A stretch of DNA of 9,738 bases from an uncultured Eubacteriales bacterium (GTDB taxonomy: Bacteria > Bacillota > Clostridia > Oscillospirales > CAG-272). Every line of letters starts with the position of its first letter. Position 1 is the stretch's first letter. Below, one piece after another: positions 1 through 6,460 of the stretch. Both the position numbers and the translations under genes were made by a program. Below the pieces are notes generated by a model, which worked only from the letters and a program-made list of their open reading frames with translations, did no database searches and was not told the origin of the DNA. Where the stretch lies: contig URCP01000102.1 in the NCBI GenBank assembly GCA_900546315.1, forward strand, positions 1-9,738. The letters are read 5' to 3'.

Positions 1-46
1 CCCAACAAACTTGTGCATAACGCCAAAACGAGAGAAAATTCAAAAT

Positions 47-118
47 AACGGTTGACAAACGTTGTCCTACGTGATATACTATAGACAACAAACGTTGACC
101 AACAATATAAACGGTTGA
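47..118. promoter_or_regulatory. Operator array for the BlaI-family repressor
   Basis: Four related elements are visible: AACGGTTGA at 47-55 and again at 110-118, and the 10-mer ACAAACGTTG at 55-64 and again at 88-97. The first 10-mer lies inside an imperfectly centred palindrome with perfect arms, GACAA/TTGTC (54-58 and 62-66). The second is followed by the palindrome GTTGACCAAC (94-103). The two 10-mers are 33 bases apart, about three helical turns, which would put bound dimers on the same DNA face. One covers the -35/spacer and the other the transcription start. BlaI/MecI repressors bind two such sites at their own promoters. The sequence differs from the classical TACA/TGTA core, so the match to this particular repressor is inferred from position and symmetry. 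Confidence 0.65.
52..80 (+). promoter_or_regulatory. Promoter of the BlaI-like/M56 operon
   Basis: A consensus -35 box TTGACA (52-57) is followed after exactly 17 bases by TATACT (75-80), one mismatch from the consensus -10, so transcription should start near 87. The leader to the ATG at 137 is about 50 bases, and a purine-rich AAAGGA lies at 118-123. I see no gene in bases 1-51. Repressor-site candidates overlap both the -35/spacer and the predicted start, as expected for an autoregulated BlaI-type operon. Confidence 0.85.
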
Positions 119-136
119 AAGGACGGTACATATAAT

Positions 137-532
137 ATGGAAATCTCATTCTCTGACGGCGAATGGAAGCTCATGCGGCTCCTCTGGGAACACTCACCGC
201 TCACCATCGCCGACATGGTGGAATCCCTGCGCGACGACACCGGCTGGTCAAAAAACACAATCTTCGTAATGCTCGACCGCCTCGAACACAAAGGCGCCGT
301 TGCCGAAACCGAAGGCAAAAACCCCAACGGCAGAGCCGTCCGCCTCTACCGCCCCCTCGTCGAAAAAACCCCCGCCGCCGCAAAAGAAACAGAAAGCTTC
401 CTCGACCGCGTCTGGGACGGCAGCCTCGCCATGCTCGTCTCCTCCCTCGTCGGCGAAAAGAAACTCAGCGAGAACGAAATCAAAGAGCTCCAGAAAATAA
501 TCGACGAAGCCGAAAAAGGTGAAAGAAAATGA
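137..532 (+). CDS. BlaI/MecI-family winged-helix repressor
   Basis: This 131-residue protein has the length and layout of BlaI/MecI/CopY repressors. An N-terminal winged helix (about 5-72) includes the recognition-helix region around TGWSKNTIFVMLDRLEHKG (35-53) and a wing with KNPNGRAVRLYRP (61-73). A helical C-terminal dimerisation region (about 82-128) follows. In this family the dimer represses its own operon and is inactivated by proteolysis after the partner M56 sensor is activated. In S. aureus BlaI the cut is near residue 101; the equivalent stretch here is AMLVSSLVG (98-106), so the same bond is not obviously conserved. The start ATG is preceded by AAAGGA at a somewhat long 13-base spacing. 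The 3' end overlaps the protease gene by four bases (ATGA, 529-532), which indicates translational coupling. The coding strand is markedly C-rich over G compared with later genes. The family is clear; the signal (beta-lactam, copper or other cell-wall stress) is not known. Confidence 0.93.
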   Translation: MEISFSDGEWKLMRLLWEHSPLTIADMVESLRDDTGWSKNTIFVMLDRLEHKGAVAETEGKNPNGRAVRLYRPLVEKTPAAAKETESFLDRVWDGSLAMLVSSLVGEKKLSENEIKELQKIIDEAEKGERK

Positions 533-2163
533 ACATCATCATCTCTTCCCTGACAATCCTCGCGGTTCTTCTCCTTCGCGCCGTCTTCCAAGGAAAAGTC
601 AGCCGACGCGCCATCAGCGCGCTCTGGCTCATAGCCGCAGTAAGGCTCTGCCTGCCGTTCGTGTCGTTTCAAGTTGCTGTCCCACTCCCGGTCACACTGA
701 ACAATATCGTACCGGATGCCGCCGCGCCGGACGCAATATTCACCGCGGACACCGAACAGAGCACCGATCAGAACAGCCCATTGTCGAACCTCACACCGAC
801 GGAAAATCCTGAAACAGCCGAATACGATAACACATTCGTTTTCTCCATGCGAGATATCGCGTTTTTGATCTACATCTCCGCCGCGTCTCTGATCGTTTTG
901 TCCTGCTCGATATCCGGAACCGTGTTTTATCTGAGGCTCAGAAAGACAAGAAAATTCCGCCATTCCGTCGGCGGAATAAGCATATACGAAACAAATCAGG
1001 TAACATCCCCGTGCGTGTTCGGCGCGAAGAGCGTATATCTCCCGGTCGGCGGCGGACAGTCATTCGCTCTGCGGCATGAGATCGGGCATATACGGCATCT
1101 TGACTTTTTCTTCAATATACTCCGCGTCATCCTGTGCGCCGCATATTGGTTCAACCCGCTCGTCTGGCTCGCCGCCGTCGTCTCGAAGAGGGATTCCGAA
1201 GCCGCGGCGGACGAATACGCCGTGCGAGGAATGAGCGCGGACAGAAGGCTTGACTACGCGAAAAAGCTCCTCGCCGCCGCGAGCGGTCAGAATAACCGAA
1301 GCATCTTCGCCCCCGGCGCATCCGGCGGCGCGAGAGAACTTAAAGGGAGGATTAAAATGCTGACAAAGGAAAACAAGCTCAGAATATCGTCTGTCATAAT
1401 CTGCGCGTTTTGTGCTATATTAATCGCCGCGTTCTCGTTCGTTTCCTGCTCCGGAGACAGTACGAAGCCCATGCATGAGGTGCGTTTTGACGGTATCCCG
1501 GACTATGTGTGCGAAGCCGCGGCGGAACAGACCGAAGAAGAATTCGACAATAACAAAGACGCCGGCGAATACTACGAATCAACAAAACCGGAAGCCGTCT
1601 GGCACGCGCTCGACTGGCGGGTCGAGGACCTGCGTCACTCCTATACATACGAGGATTTCGACGGAATGAAGCTCGACATCTATGTGTACAACGTAAAGTT
1701 CCTGTCGGATAACCCGGAAAATATGCTTCTCGCAGGCGGGATGTACATAACCGATGATGGCTGGTACTGCCCCGACTACGATAACAGCCGCTATCTCGTC
1801 TTCGAGGGTGAGAAATTCATCTGCGCGTTCGGTTCGAACGACTCAGAACCCGGCACCGACCTGTTCACCTCCGGACTCGGAAAGGAGCTGTACAACCTCG
1901 GTCTCACGACGACCGACTACGCGGCGCTCGAGTACAGACAGACGCTCGACCGCTACAGCGCCGACCTTCAGCGCTACATCGACGCGAACCGCGACCTGAG
2001 AGCACAGATCGCCGAAAATGAACAGGATCGTGAGGAGCTGCTTGCTCAGATCGCCGAAAATGAACAGGATCGCGAGAAGCTGCTTGCTCAGATCGCCGAA
2101 CTGCAAAAGAAGCAGCAAGAACTGATGGCGCAGATCTCCGCGACGCGCGAGGGCAAGGAATAA
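529..2163 (+). CDS. BlaR1-like M56 membrane metalloprotease, sensor of the BlaI-type repressor
   Basis: This 544-residue protein pairs with the preceding repressor and overlaps it by ATGA. Visible order: a membrane segment at about 3-18, a second hydrophobic stretch at about 30-50, an extracytoplasmic loop to about 105, a membrane segment at about 109-135, and a cytosolic M56 protease domain with the zinc motif HEIGH (183-187). The downstream acidic cluster DSEAAADEYAV (222-232) should supply the third ligand (E224 region). A last membrane segment lies at about 288-306. The C-terminal region (about 310-544) is predicted to be outside the cell. It is not a penicillin-binding domain: I find no SxxK/SxN/KTG set. 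Instead there is a Trp/Tyr/Asp-rich globular part (about 315-465) followed by a Gln/Glu-rich coiled coil with 14-residue repeats. By family logic, ligand sensing outside activates the protease and leads to repressor cleavage. The ligand is unknown and need not be a beta-lactam. Confidence 0.9.
   Translation: MNIIISSLTILAVLLLRAVFQGKVSRRAISALWLIAAVRLCLPFVSFQVAVPLPVTLNNIVPDAAAPDAIFTADTEQSTDQNSPLSNLTPTENPETAEYDNTFVFSMRDIAFLIYISAASLIVLSCSISGTVFYLRLRKTRKFRHSVGGISIYETNQVTSPCVFGAKSVYLPVGGGQSFALRHEIGHIRHLDFFFNILRVILCAAYWFNPLVWLAAVVSKRDSEAAADEYAVRGMSADRRLDYAKKLLAAASGQNNRSIFAPGASGGARELKGRIKMLTKENKLRISSVIICAFCAILIAAFSFVSCSGDSTKPMHEVRFDGIPDYVCEAAAEQTEEEFDNNKDAGEYYESTKPEAVWHALDWRVEDLRHSYTYEDFDGMKLDIYVYNVKFLSDNPENMLLAGGMYITDDGWYCPDYDNSRYLVFEGEKFICAFGSNDSEPGTDLFTSGLGKELYNLGLTTTDYAALEYRQTLDRYSADLQRYIDANRDLRAQIAENEQDREELLAQIAENEQDREKLLAQIAELQKKQQELMAQISATREGKE
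2005..2100 (+). repeat. 42-base in-frame tandem repeat encoding a coiled coil
   Basis: Two nearly identical 42-base units (2005-2046 and 2047-2088) encode QIAENEQDREELLA and QIAENEQDREKLLA. A third partial unit, CAGATCGCCGAA, lies at 2089-2100. The units differ at only two visible bases. Each encodes 14 residues, two heptads, so unit gain or loss lengthens the M56 protein's C-terminal coiled coil without breaking the frame. The high DNA identity suggests recent duplication or ongoing slippage. Confidence 0.92.
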
Positions 2164-2200
2164 ATTTACAGTATGTTCAATAATTGTTTACTATAATTTT

Positions 2201-2229
2201 ACCATTCCATCAGCGAAACGTAGTATAAT
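2201..2229 (+). promoter_or_regulatory. Likely promoter of the ABC transporter operon
   Basis: A perfect -10 hexamer TATAAT lies at 2224-2229. The base stretch 17 positions upstream (2201-2206, ACCATT) is a poor -35 box, so an activator or weak basal expression is possible. AAACGTAG (2216-2223), immediately upstream of the -10, matches seven of eight bases of the AAACGTTG core repeated at the upstream repressor operon. That could mark shared control. The 2164-2331 stretch holds this promoter and a hairpin but no gene I can support. Confidence 0.5.
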
Positions 2230-2277
2230 ATTTGAGCTTTGCCGTTACCAAAGCGCATGATAATAAACGAAAGATAT

Positions 2278-2305
2278 CCCCGGAAAGCGGCTTCCGGGGT
2301 ATTTT
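2278..2305 (+). terminator. Leader hairpin, weak intrinsic terminator or attenuator
   Basis: Perfect 8-base arms CCCCGGAA (2278-2285) and TTCCGGGG (2292-2299) enclose a six-base loop and are followed by TATTTT. The stem is strong but the U-tract is short and interrupted. It could end transcripts of the upstream repressor/protease operon. Because it lies downstream of the -10 at 2224-2229, it could also act as a leader structure or attenuator for the ABC operon. Its position argues against a translation start for the ATPase upstream of it. Confidence 0.55.
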
Positions 2306-2331
2306 CGTCCGCTGTCCGCGAAAAACGGAAT

Positions 2332-3369
2332 ATGAATCGGAAAGGAATGGTGATACAATTGATAAAGCTCGATCACATAAGAAAAACCTTCCGGGTGTCA
2401 AAGCGTGACCCCGGACTGAAAAACGCCCTTCGCGGCTTTGTGAAACGGCAGTACGACATGATTGAGGCGCTCGCCGACATATCGTTTCAGGTAAGCGACG
2501 GCGAGATGGTCGGATACATAGGTCCGAACGGCGCCGGGAAATCCTCGACAATCAAAGTCATGTCCGGAATACTCACGCCGGATTCCGGCGAATGCGTGAT
2601 TGACGGCAGAATCCCATGGAAACAGCGGCGGGAGCACGTCGCGAACCTCGGCGTTGTCTTCGGACAGCGCTCCGGGCTCTGGTGGGACGTGCCGGTCGGC
2701 GACTCCTTCGAGCTGCTGCGGGACATCTACTCGGTCCCGGCGGACGAGTACAGAAAGAACCTCGACAGGCTCACGGAAATGCTCGACCTCGGCGACCTGC
2801 TGAAAACGCCGACGAGACAGCTGTCCCTCGGTCAGCGTATGCGCTGTGAGATCGCCACGGCGCTCATCCACTCGCCAAAGCTCCTCTTTCTCGACGAGCC
2901 TACGATAGGGCTTGACGCCGTCTCAAAGCTCGCCGTGCGCTCCTTCGTGTCAGAGCTCAACCGTGAGCGCGGCACGACGGTCATCCTGACGACCCACGAT
3001 ATGCAGGACGTCGAGGCTCTCGCGAAAAGAATAATCCTCATCGGCAAAGGCAGGATACTTCTCGACGGAAGTCTTTCCGACCTGCGCCACCGCTTTGAGG
3101 GCAGGCGGCGCCTGACCGCCGAATTTTCCGGCGAGCTTGACTTCGGCGAAAATCAGGGAAATAAGTTATTTGTCATCCCGGACGGCGCGTCGCTTGTCGA
3201 TATTCAGGTGTCGTCCGGCTCGTCGCGCGCGGTGTTCGAGCTTGATTCCTGCCCGGTGTCAAGGCTCGTCGCCGCCCTCTCGGAAAAGGTCGAGCTCACC
3301 GACATGAGCGTCGACGGTACGTCCATCGACGAGATCGTCCTCAATATGTACAGGGAGTACGGCATATGA
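2332..3369 (+). CDS. ABC-2 type transporter ATP-binding protein (COG4586-like)
   Basis: This is the ATPase of an ABC exporter, acting at the inner face of the membrane with the two following permeases. From the start used here (345 residues) the motifs are: Walker A GPNGAGKS (64-71), Q-loop region GVVFGQRSGLWWD (107-119, Q112), signature LSLGQ (164-168), Walker B LLFLDEP (184-190) and the H-loop histidine H222 in LTTHDMQD. A C-terminal accessory region follows from about 240. The sequence around GQRSGLWWD and the N-terminal region with an RVSKRDPGLK insert resemble the COG4586 group that pairs with COG4587/COG3694 permeases; the cargo of that group is mostly unknown. The start is uncertain. 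ATG 2332 is used. ATG 2347, GTG 2350 and TTG 2359 are alternatives, and TTG 2359 has GGTGAT at good spacing (2349-2354) and would give the family-typical beginning MIKLDHIRKTF. An upstream in-frame ATG at 2239 is rejected because it would place the leader hairpin inside the gene. The 3' end overlaps the permease by ATGA. Confidence 0.92.
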   Translation: MNRKGMVIQLIKLDHIRKTFRVSKRDPGLKNALRGFVKRQYDMIEALADISFQVSDGEMVGYIGPNGAGKSSTIKVMSGILTPDSGECVIDGRIPWKQRREHVANLGVVFGQRSGLWWDVPVGDSFELLRDIYSVPADEYRKNLDRLTEMLDLGDLLKTPTRQLSLGQRMRCEIATALIHSPKLLFLDEPTIGLDAVSKLAVRSFVSELNRERGTTVILTTHDMQDVEALAKRIILIGKGRILLDGSLSDLRHRFEGRRRLTAEFSGELDFGENQGNKLFVIPDGASLVDIQVSSGSSRAVFELDSCPVSRLVAALSEKVELTDMSVDGTSIDEIVLNMYREYGI

Positions 3370-4220
3370 CGGCGCCGGAAATCACTCGTTCCGCTGAGAG
3401 ATCGAAAAACAGCGGAATCAAAAAATACCTCTCCTTCTTCCGCATACGCTTCACCGCCGGGTTCCAGTACCGCGCGGCGGCGCTCGCCGGGGTCGCGACG
3501 CAGTTCTTCTGGGGGCTGATGGAGATCAGGATGTTCATGGCGTTCTACCGCACCGACCCGGCGGCGTTCCCGATGGGGATTGACGCCGTCGCGTCCTATG
3601 TCTGGCTCCAGCAGGCGACGCTCACGATGTTCATGATGTGGATATTCGACAACGGCATATTCGAGGAGATAAGGAGCGGAGGCGTCGCCGTCTCGCTCTG
3701 CCGCCCGTGCGGAATTTACCCGATGTGGTTCGCTCAGAATGTCTCGATGCGCCTCTCAAGGGCGATAATGCGGGCAATCCCGATATTTGTGGTGACGGCG
3801 TTTCTACCGGCTCCGTACCATATCTCGCTGCCGGACAGTCCGGTTGTTCTCCCGCTGTTCGCGCTGTCGCTCGTGCTCGGATTCATCGTTGTCATAGCGT
3901 TTTCGATGCTCGTCTATATCTCGGCGTTCTACACGCTCGACGTTTCTGGGACGCGGATAATCGTCGCTATGGTCGCGGAGTTCTGCTCCGGCGCGGTCAT
4001 ACCTCTTCCCTTTCTCCCGGACGGCGCGAGACGGGTGCTCGACCTGCTTCCGTTCGCCTCGATGCAGTCAACTCCGTTTCTGATCTGGGGCGGGAGTATA
4101 TCCGTGAAGGACGCGCCCGCGGCTGTCGCTCTACAGCTTTTCTGGGCTGTCATCCTGATTGTAATCGGAGAGCTCTGGATGCGTCAGGCGCTTCGTAAAG
4201 TCGTTTTACAGGGAGGCTGA
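3366..4220 (+). CDS. ABC-2 family permease, first membrane subunit (COG4587-like)
   Basis: This 284-residue membrane protein has about six hydrophobic segments (roughly 36-60, 75-95, 134-150, 160-190, 197-215 and 252-272). A cytosolic N-terminus is rich in Lys/Arg. The loop EIRSGGVAVSLCRP (101-114) matches the pattern 'I-x-x-G-x-x-x-x-x-L-x-R-P' typical of the ABC-2 permeases that go with COG4586 ATPases, and an equivalent loop is present in the next gene. The start codon overlaps the ATPase stop (ATGA, 3366-3369) and is preceded by GGGAG, so it should be translationally coupled. It would form half of the membrane channel. Substrate is not predictable; peptides, lipids or antibiotics are options suggested only by the transporter class and the nearby BlaI-type module. 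Confidence 0.87.
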   Translation: MTAPEITRSAERSKNSGIKKYLSFFRIRFTAGFQYRAAALAGVATQFFWGLMEIRMFMAFYRTDPAAFPMGIDAVASYVWLQQATLTMFMMWIFDNGIFEEIRSGGVAVSLCRPCGIYPMWFAQNVSMRLSRAIMRAIPIFVVTAFLPAPYHISLPDSPVVLPLFALSLVLGFIVVIAFSMLVYISAFYTLDVSGTRIIVAMVAEFCSGAVIPLPFLPDGARRVLDLLPFASMQSTPFLIWGGSISVKDAPAAVALQLFWAVILIVIGELWMRQALRKVVLQGG

Positions 4221-4224
4221 GGCA

Positions 4225-5019
4225 ATGAAAAAATATTCCGCGATAAAGCTGTACGGCAGATTTCTCTCGATACACCTGCGCTCGGCGATGCAGTACAAGG
4301 CTTCGTTCATAATGACCTTTCTCGGGCAGTTCCTCGGGTCTTTCTCGGCATTTCTCGGGATCAGCTTCATGTTCATGCGGTTCGACTCGGTCGAGGGGTA
4401 TACCTATAACGAGACGCTTCTCTGTTTCTCGACGATCCTGATGGCGTTCGCCATCGCAGAGTGCTTCGCGCGCGGGCTCGACAGATTTCCGTCGATTATT
4501 TCGAACGGCGAGTTCGACCGGATGCTCGTCCGTCCGCGCGGGGAAATCTTTCAGGTGCTGACCTCGAAGATCGAGTTCTCGCGCGTCGGAAGGCTCCTGC
4601 AGGCGTCCCTCGTGCTCGCGTACGCGATTCCGACCTGCGGAGTTGAATTCACGCCGACGAAGGCGCTGTGCCTTGTTCTGATGATTCTCTGCGGCGCGGT
4701 GCTGTTCTCGGGTGTGTTCGTCGTGTTCGCGTTTTTCTGCTTCTTCACGACCGAAGGGCTCGAGTTCATGAACATCTTCACCGACGGTATGCGCGAGTAC
4801 GGAAAGTATCCGCTCGCCGTCTACGGGCGGGATATACTGACGTTCTACACTTATGTGATTCCGTTCGCGCTCGTGCAGTATTACCCGTTTCTCTATCTCA
4901 TCGGGCGGGTCGACAGTCCGCTGTACCTGCTTCTTCCGCCGCTCTCGGCGCTGTTTCTCGTGCCTGCGCTGATACTCTGGCGGATAGGCGTCAGACATTA
5001 CCGCTCAACCGGGTCCTGA
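4225..5019 (+). CDS. ABC-2 family permease, second membrane subunit (COG3694-like)
   Basis: This 264-residue membrane protein starts four bases after the previous stop, with GGGAGG (4211-4216) at eight-base spacing. The loop IISNGEFDRMLVRP (91-104) is the clearer form of the family pattern seen in the preceding permease. Late in the protein, YPLAVYGRDILTFYTYVIP followed by YYPFLYLIG is typical of the COG3694-type partner. Hydrophobic segments lie at about 28-50, 65-82, 120-135, 150-175, 205-228 and 232-255. It probably heterodimerises with the preceding permease on the shared ATPase. The operon ends here: a hairpin terminator begins seven bases after the stop. Confidence 0.87.
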   Translation: MKKYSAIKLYGRFLSIHLRSAMQYKASFIMTFLGQFLGSFSAFLGISFMFMRFDSVEGYTYNETLLCFSTILMAFAIAECFARGLDRFPSIISNGEFDRMLVRPRGEIFQVLTSKIEFSRVGRLLQASLVLAYAIPTCGVEFTPTKALCLVLMILCGAVLFSGVFVVFAFFCFFTTEGLEFMNIFTDGMREYGKYPLAVYGRDILTFYTYVIPFALVQYYPFLYLIGRVDSPLYLLLPPLSALFLVPALILWRIGVRHYRSTGS

Positions 5020-5025
5020 ATCAGA

Positions 5026-5050
5026 AGTCCACCTCAACGGTGGGCTTTTC
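5026..5050 (+). terminator. Intrinsic terminator after the ABC transporter operon
   Basis: AGTCCACC (5026-5033) can pair with GGTGGGCT (5039-5046) across a TCAAC loop, giving eight pairs including one G-U, followed by a short U-tract (5046-5049). It sits seven bases past the stop codon of the second permease. The U-tract is short, so some read-through is possible. Confidence 0.75.
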
Positions 5051-5056
5051 ACTTTC

Positions 5057-5085
5057 ACTTTACAATTATGTAAAGTCGGTTTACA
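5057..5085. promoter_or_regulatory. Inverted-repeat operator candidate upstream of pfp
   Basis: ACTTTACA (5057-5064) and TGTAAAGT (5069-5076) form a perfect 8-base inverted repeat around ATTA. A third half-site, TTTACA, follows at 5080-5085, 21 bases from the first. No U-tract follows the repeat, so a terminator is unlikely. Its centre is about 75 bases upstream of the predicted pfp transcription start, a position more usual for an activator or an upstream co-operative site than for simple blocking of polymerase. I cannot assign the binding protein. The TACA/TGTA cores resemble BlaI/MecI boxes but with wider spacing. Confidence 0.45.
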
Positions 5086-5106
5086 TAGTCCGGAAGTCGC
5101 GCGCTA

Positions 5107-5135
5107 TTGACAAAACGCCTTTTTTATGGTAAAAT
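5107..5135 (+). promoter_or_regulatory. Promoter of pfp
   Basis: A consensus -35 TTGACA (5107-5112) is separated by exactly 17 bases from TAAAAT (5130-5135). Transcription should start near 5142, leaving a leader of about 77 bases before the ATG at 5219. This is a strong housekeeping-type promoter, in line with a glycolytic gene. Confidence 0.82.
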
Positions 5136-5218
5136 ATTAATGAAAACAATTACGTGATATCGTGGAAAAATTCGGCATGAAAGAGATGTCGGTCAGATGT
5201 CTGAAAGGAAATTACGAA

Positions 5219-6460
5219 ATGCTTAAAGGTAACGCTGTCATAGGACAATCCGGCGGTCCGACCGCCGCCATCAACGCAACCCTCGCGGGGGTCATACGCG
5301 GATGTCTCGCATCCGAGGCGATCGACCGCGTATACGGCGCGCTCAACGGCGTGGAAGGACTCCTCGACGGTAGGGTGATCGAACTCGACCGGCAGTGCGC
5401 GTCCGAGGAGGATCTGAGGCTCCTCGAGAACACTCCCGCTGCGGCGCTCGGCTCCTGCCGCAAGAAACTGCCCGACCCGGACGATCCCAAGGGGGACGAG
5501 ATCTACAGGCGGCTCTTCGCGCTTTTCCGCGAACTTGATATACGCTATTTCTTCTATATCGGCGGAAACGATTCGATGGACACGGTCGCGAAGCTCGCGC
5601 GCCGCGCCGCAAAGGGCGACCTCGGATGGGAGATGCGCGTCATGGGCGTCCCGAAGACAATCGACAACGACGTCGTCGGCACCGACCACACGCCGGGCTT
5701 CGGCTCCGCGGCGAAGTTCATCGCGGCGTCTATGCAGGAGATGCTTCGCGACACGGCGGTTTATGTCTGCAACGCCGTCACTATCGTCGAGATAATGGGG
5801 CGCGACGCCGGATGGCTGACGGCTTCCTCGGCGCTCACGAGGAAAATCTGCGGCGTCGGACCGGACCTCGTCTACCTGCCGGAGAGACCGTTCGATTACG
5901 ATAAGTTCTTCGCGGACATCCGCGCGGCGCTGAAAATCCACCCGAACGTCGTCGTCGCCGTTTCGGAAGGAATCCGTCTCGCGGACGGAAGCTACGTCGG
6001 CGAGGGCACCCAGAGCGGAGCCGTCGACGTCTTCGGTCACCGCTATCTCGCCGGGACCGGCAAGGAGCTCGAGCTCCGGGTCAAGGAAGAGATCGGCTGC
6101 AAGGTCCGCTCGATCGAGCTGAACATTCTCCAGCGCTGCGCGTCGCACATAGCGTCGAAGACCGACCTCATGGAATCGGTCGACGTCGGAAAAGTGGCTG
6201 TCAAAGCGGCTGTCAACGGTGAGAGCGGACGTATGATGACCTTTACACGCGTATCCGATTCTCCGTATCACATAAAGATTGACAGCGAGGACATTTCGGC
6301 GATAGCTAACAAGATAAGACACGTACCGGACGAGTTCATAAACGCCGAGGGCAACAACGTCACCGAAAAATGTATCGATTACCTGCTCCCACTCATTCAG
6401 GGCGAGCCGGACCTCGTCTGGGAAGCCGGGATACCGAAGCATTTCTCGTTCAGAAAATGA
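5219..6460 (+). CDS. pfp: Pyrophosphate-dependent 6-phosphofructokinase
   Basis: The enzyme phosphorylates fructose 6-phosphate to fructose 1,6-bisphosphate in the cytosol, probably using PPi in a reversible reaction. The protein is 413 residues, usual for this clade. It begins with the phosphate-binding turn GQSGGPTAAIN. GGNDSMDT (115-122) replaces the ATP-type GGDGS. PKTIDND (145-151) has Lys where ATP-dependent enzymes have Gly, the known hallmark of PPi use, with the predicted catalytic base D149. MGRDAGW (193-199) binds the sugar phosphate. The Asn in GGNDS is a variation on the usual GGDDS and leaves the second-position Asp intact. Start: ATG 5219 is chosen because AAAGGAA (5204-5210) lies eight bases upstream and the protein then begins at the family's first strand. 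In-frame GTG 5162 and ATGs 5177 and 5186 would add up to 19 unrelated residues. The stop overlaps the next frame (ATGA), so an AraC-type regulator may be co-transcribed. Confidence 0.94.
   Translation: MLKGNAVIGQSGGPTAAINATLAGVIRGCLASEAIDRVYGALNGVEGLLDGRVIELDRQCASEEDLRLLENTPAAALGSCRKKLPDPDDPKGDEIYRRLFALFRELDIRYFFYIGGNDSMDTVAKLARRAAKGDLGWEMRVMGVPKTIDNDVVGTDHTPGFGSAAKFIAASMQEMLRDTAVYVCNAVTIVEIMGRDAGWLTASSALTRKICGVGPDLVYLPERPFDYDKFFADIRAALKIHPNVVVAVSEGIRLADGSYVGEGTQSGAVDVFGHRYLAGTGKELELRVKEEIGCKVRSIELNILQRCASHIASKTDLMESVDVGKVAVKAAVNGESGRMMTFTRVSDSPYHIKIDSEDISAIANKIRHVPDEFINAEGNNVTEKCIDYLLPLIQGEPDLVWEAGIPKHFSFRK

Noticed and set aside
346..963. Minus-strand open frame (205 codons) spanning the repressor/protease junction
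   Set aside because: It crosses two well-supported genes and has no family features or start signal.
2239..2331. N-terminal extension of the ABC ATPase to ATG 2239
   Set aside because: The extension is unlike any ABC N-terminus, has no ribosome site, and would contain the 8-base leader hairpin at 2278-2299.
4150..4998. Minus-strand open frame (282 codons) antisense to the second permease
   Set aside because: The product is a charged Glu/Arg/His-rich string with no domain, opposite a clear membrane protein. It is a shadow.
5162..5218. N-terminal extension of pfp to GTG 5162
   Set aside because: The first residues of the phosphofructokinase fold begin after ATG 5219, which has AAAGGAA at ideal spacing; the 19 extra residues have no family match.
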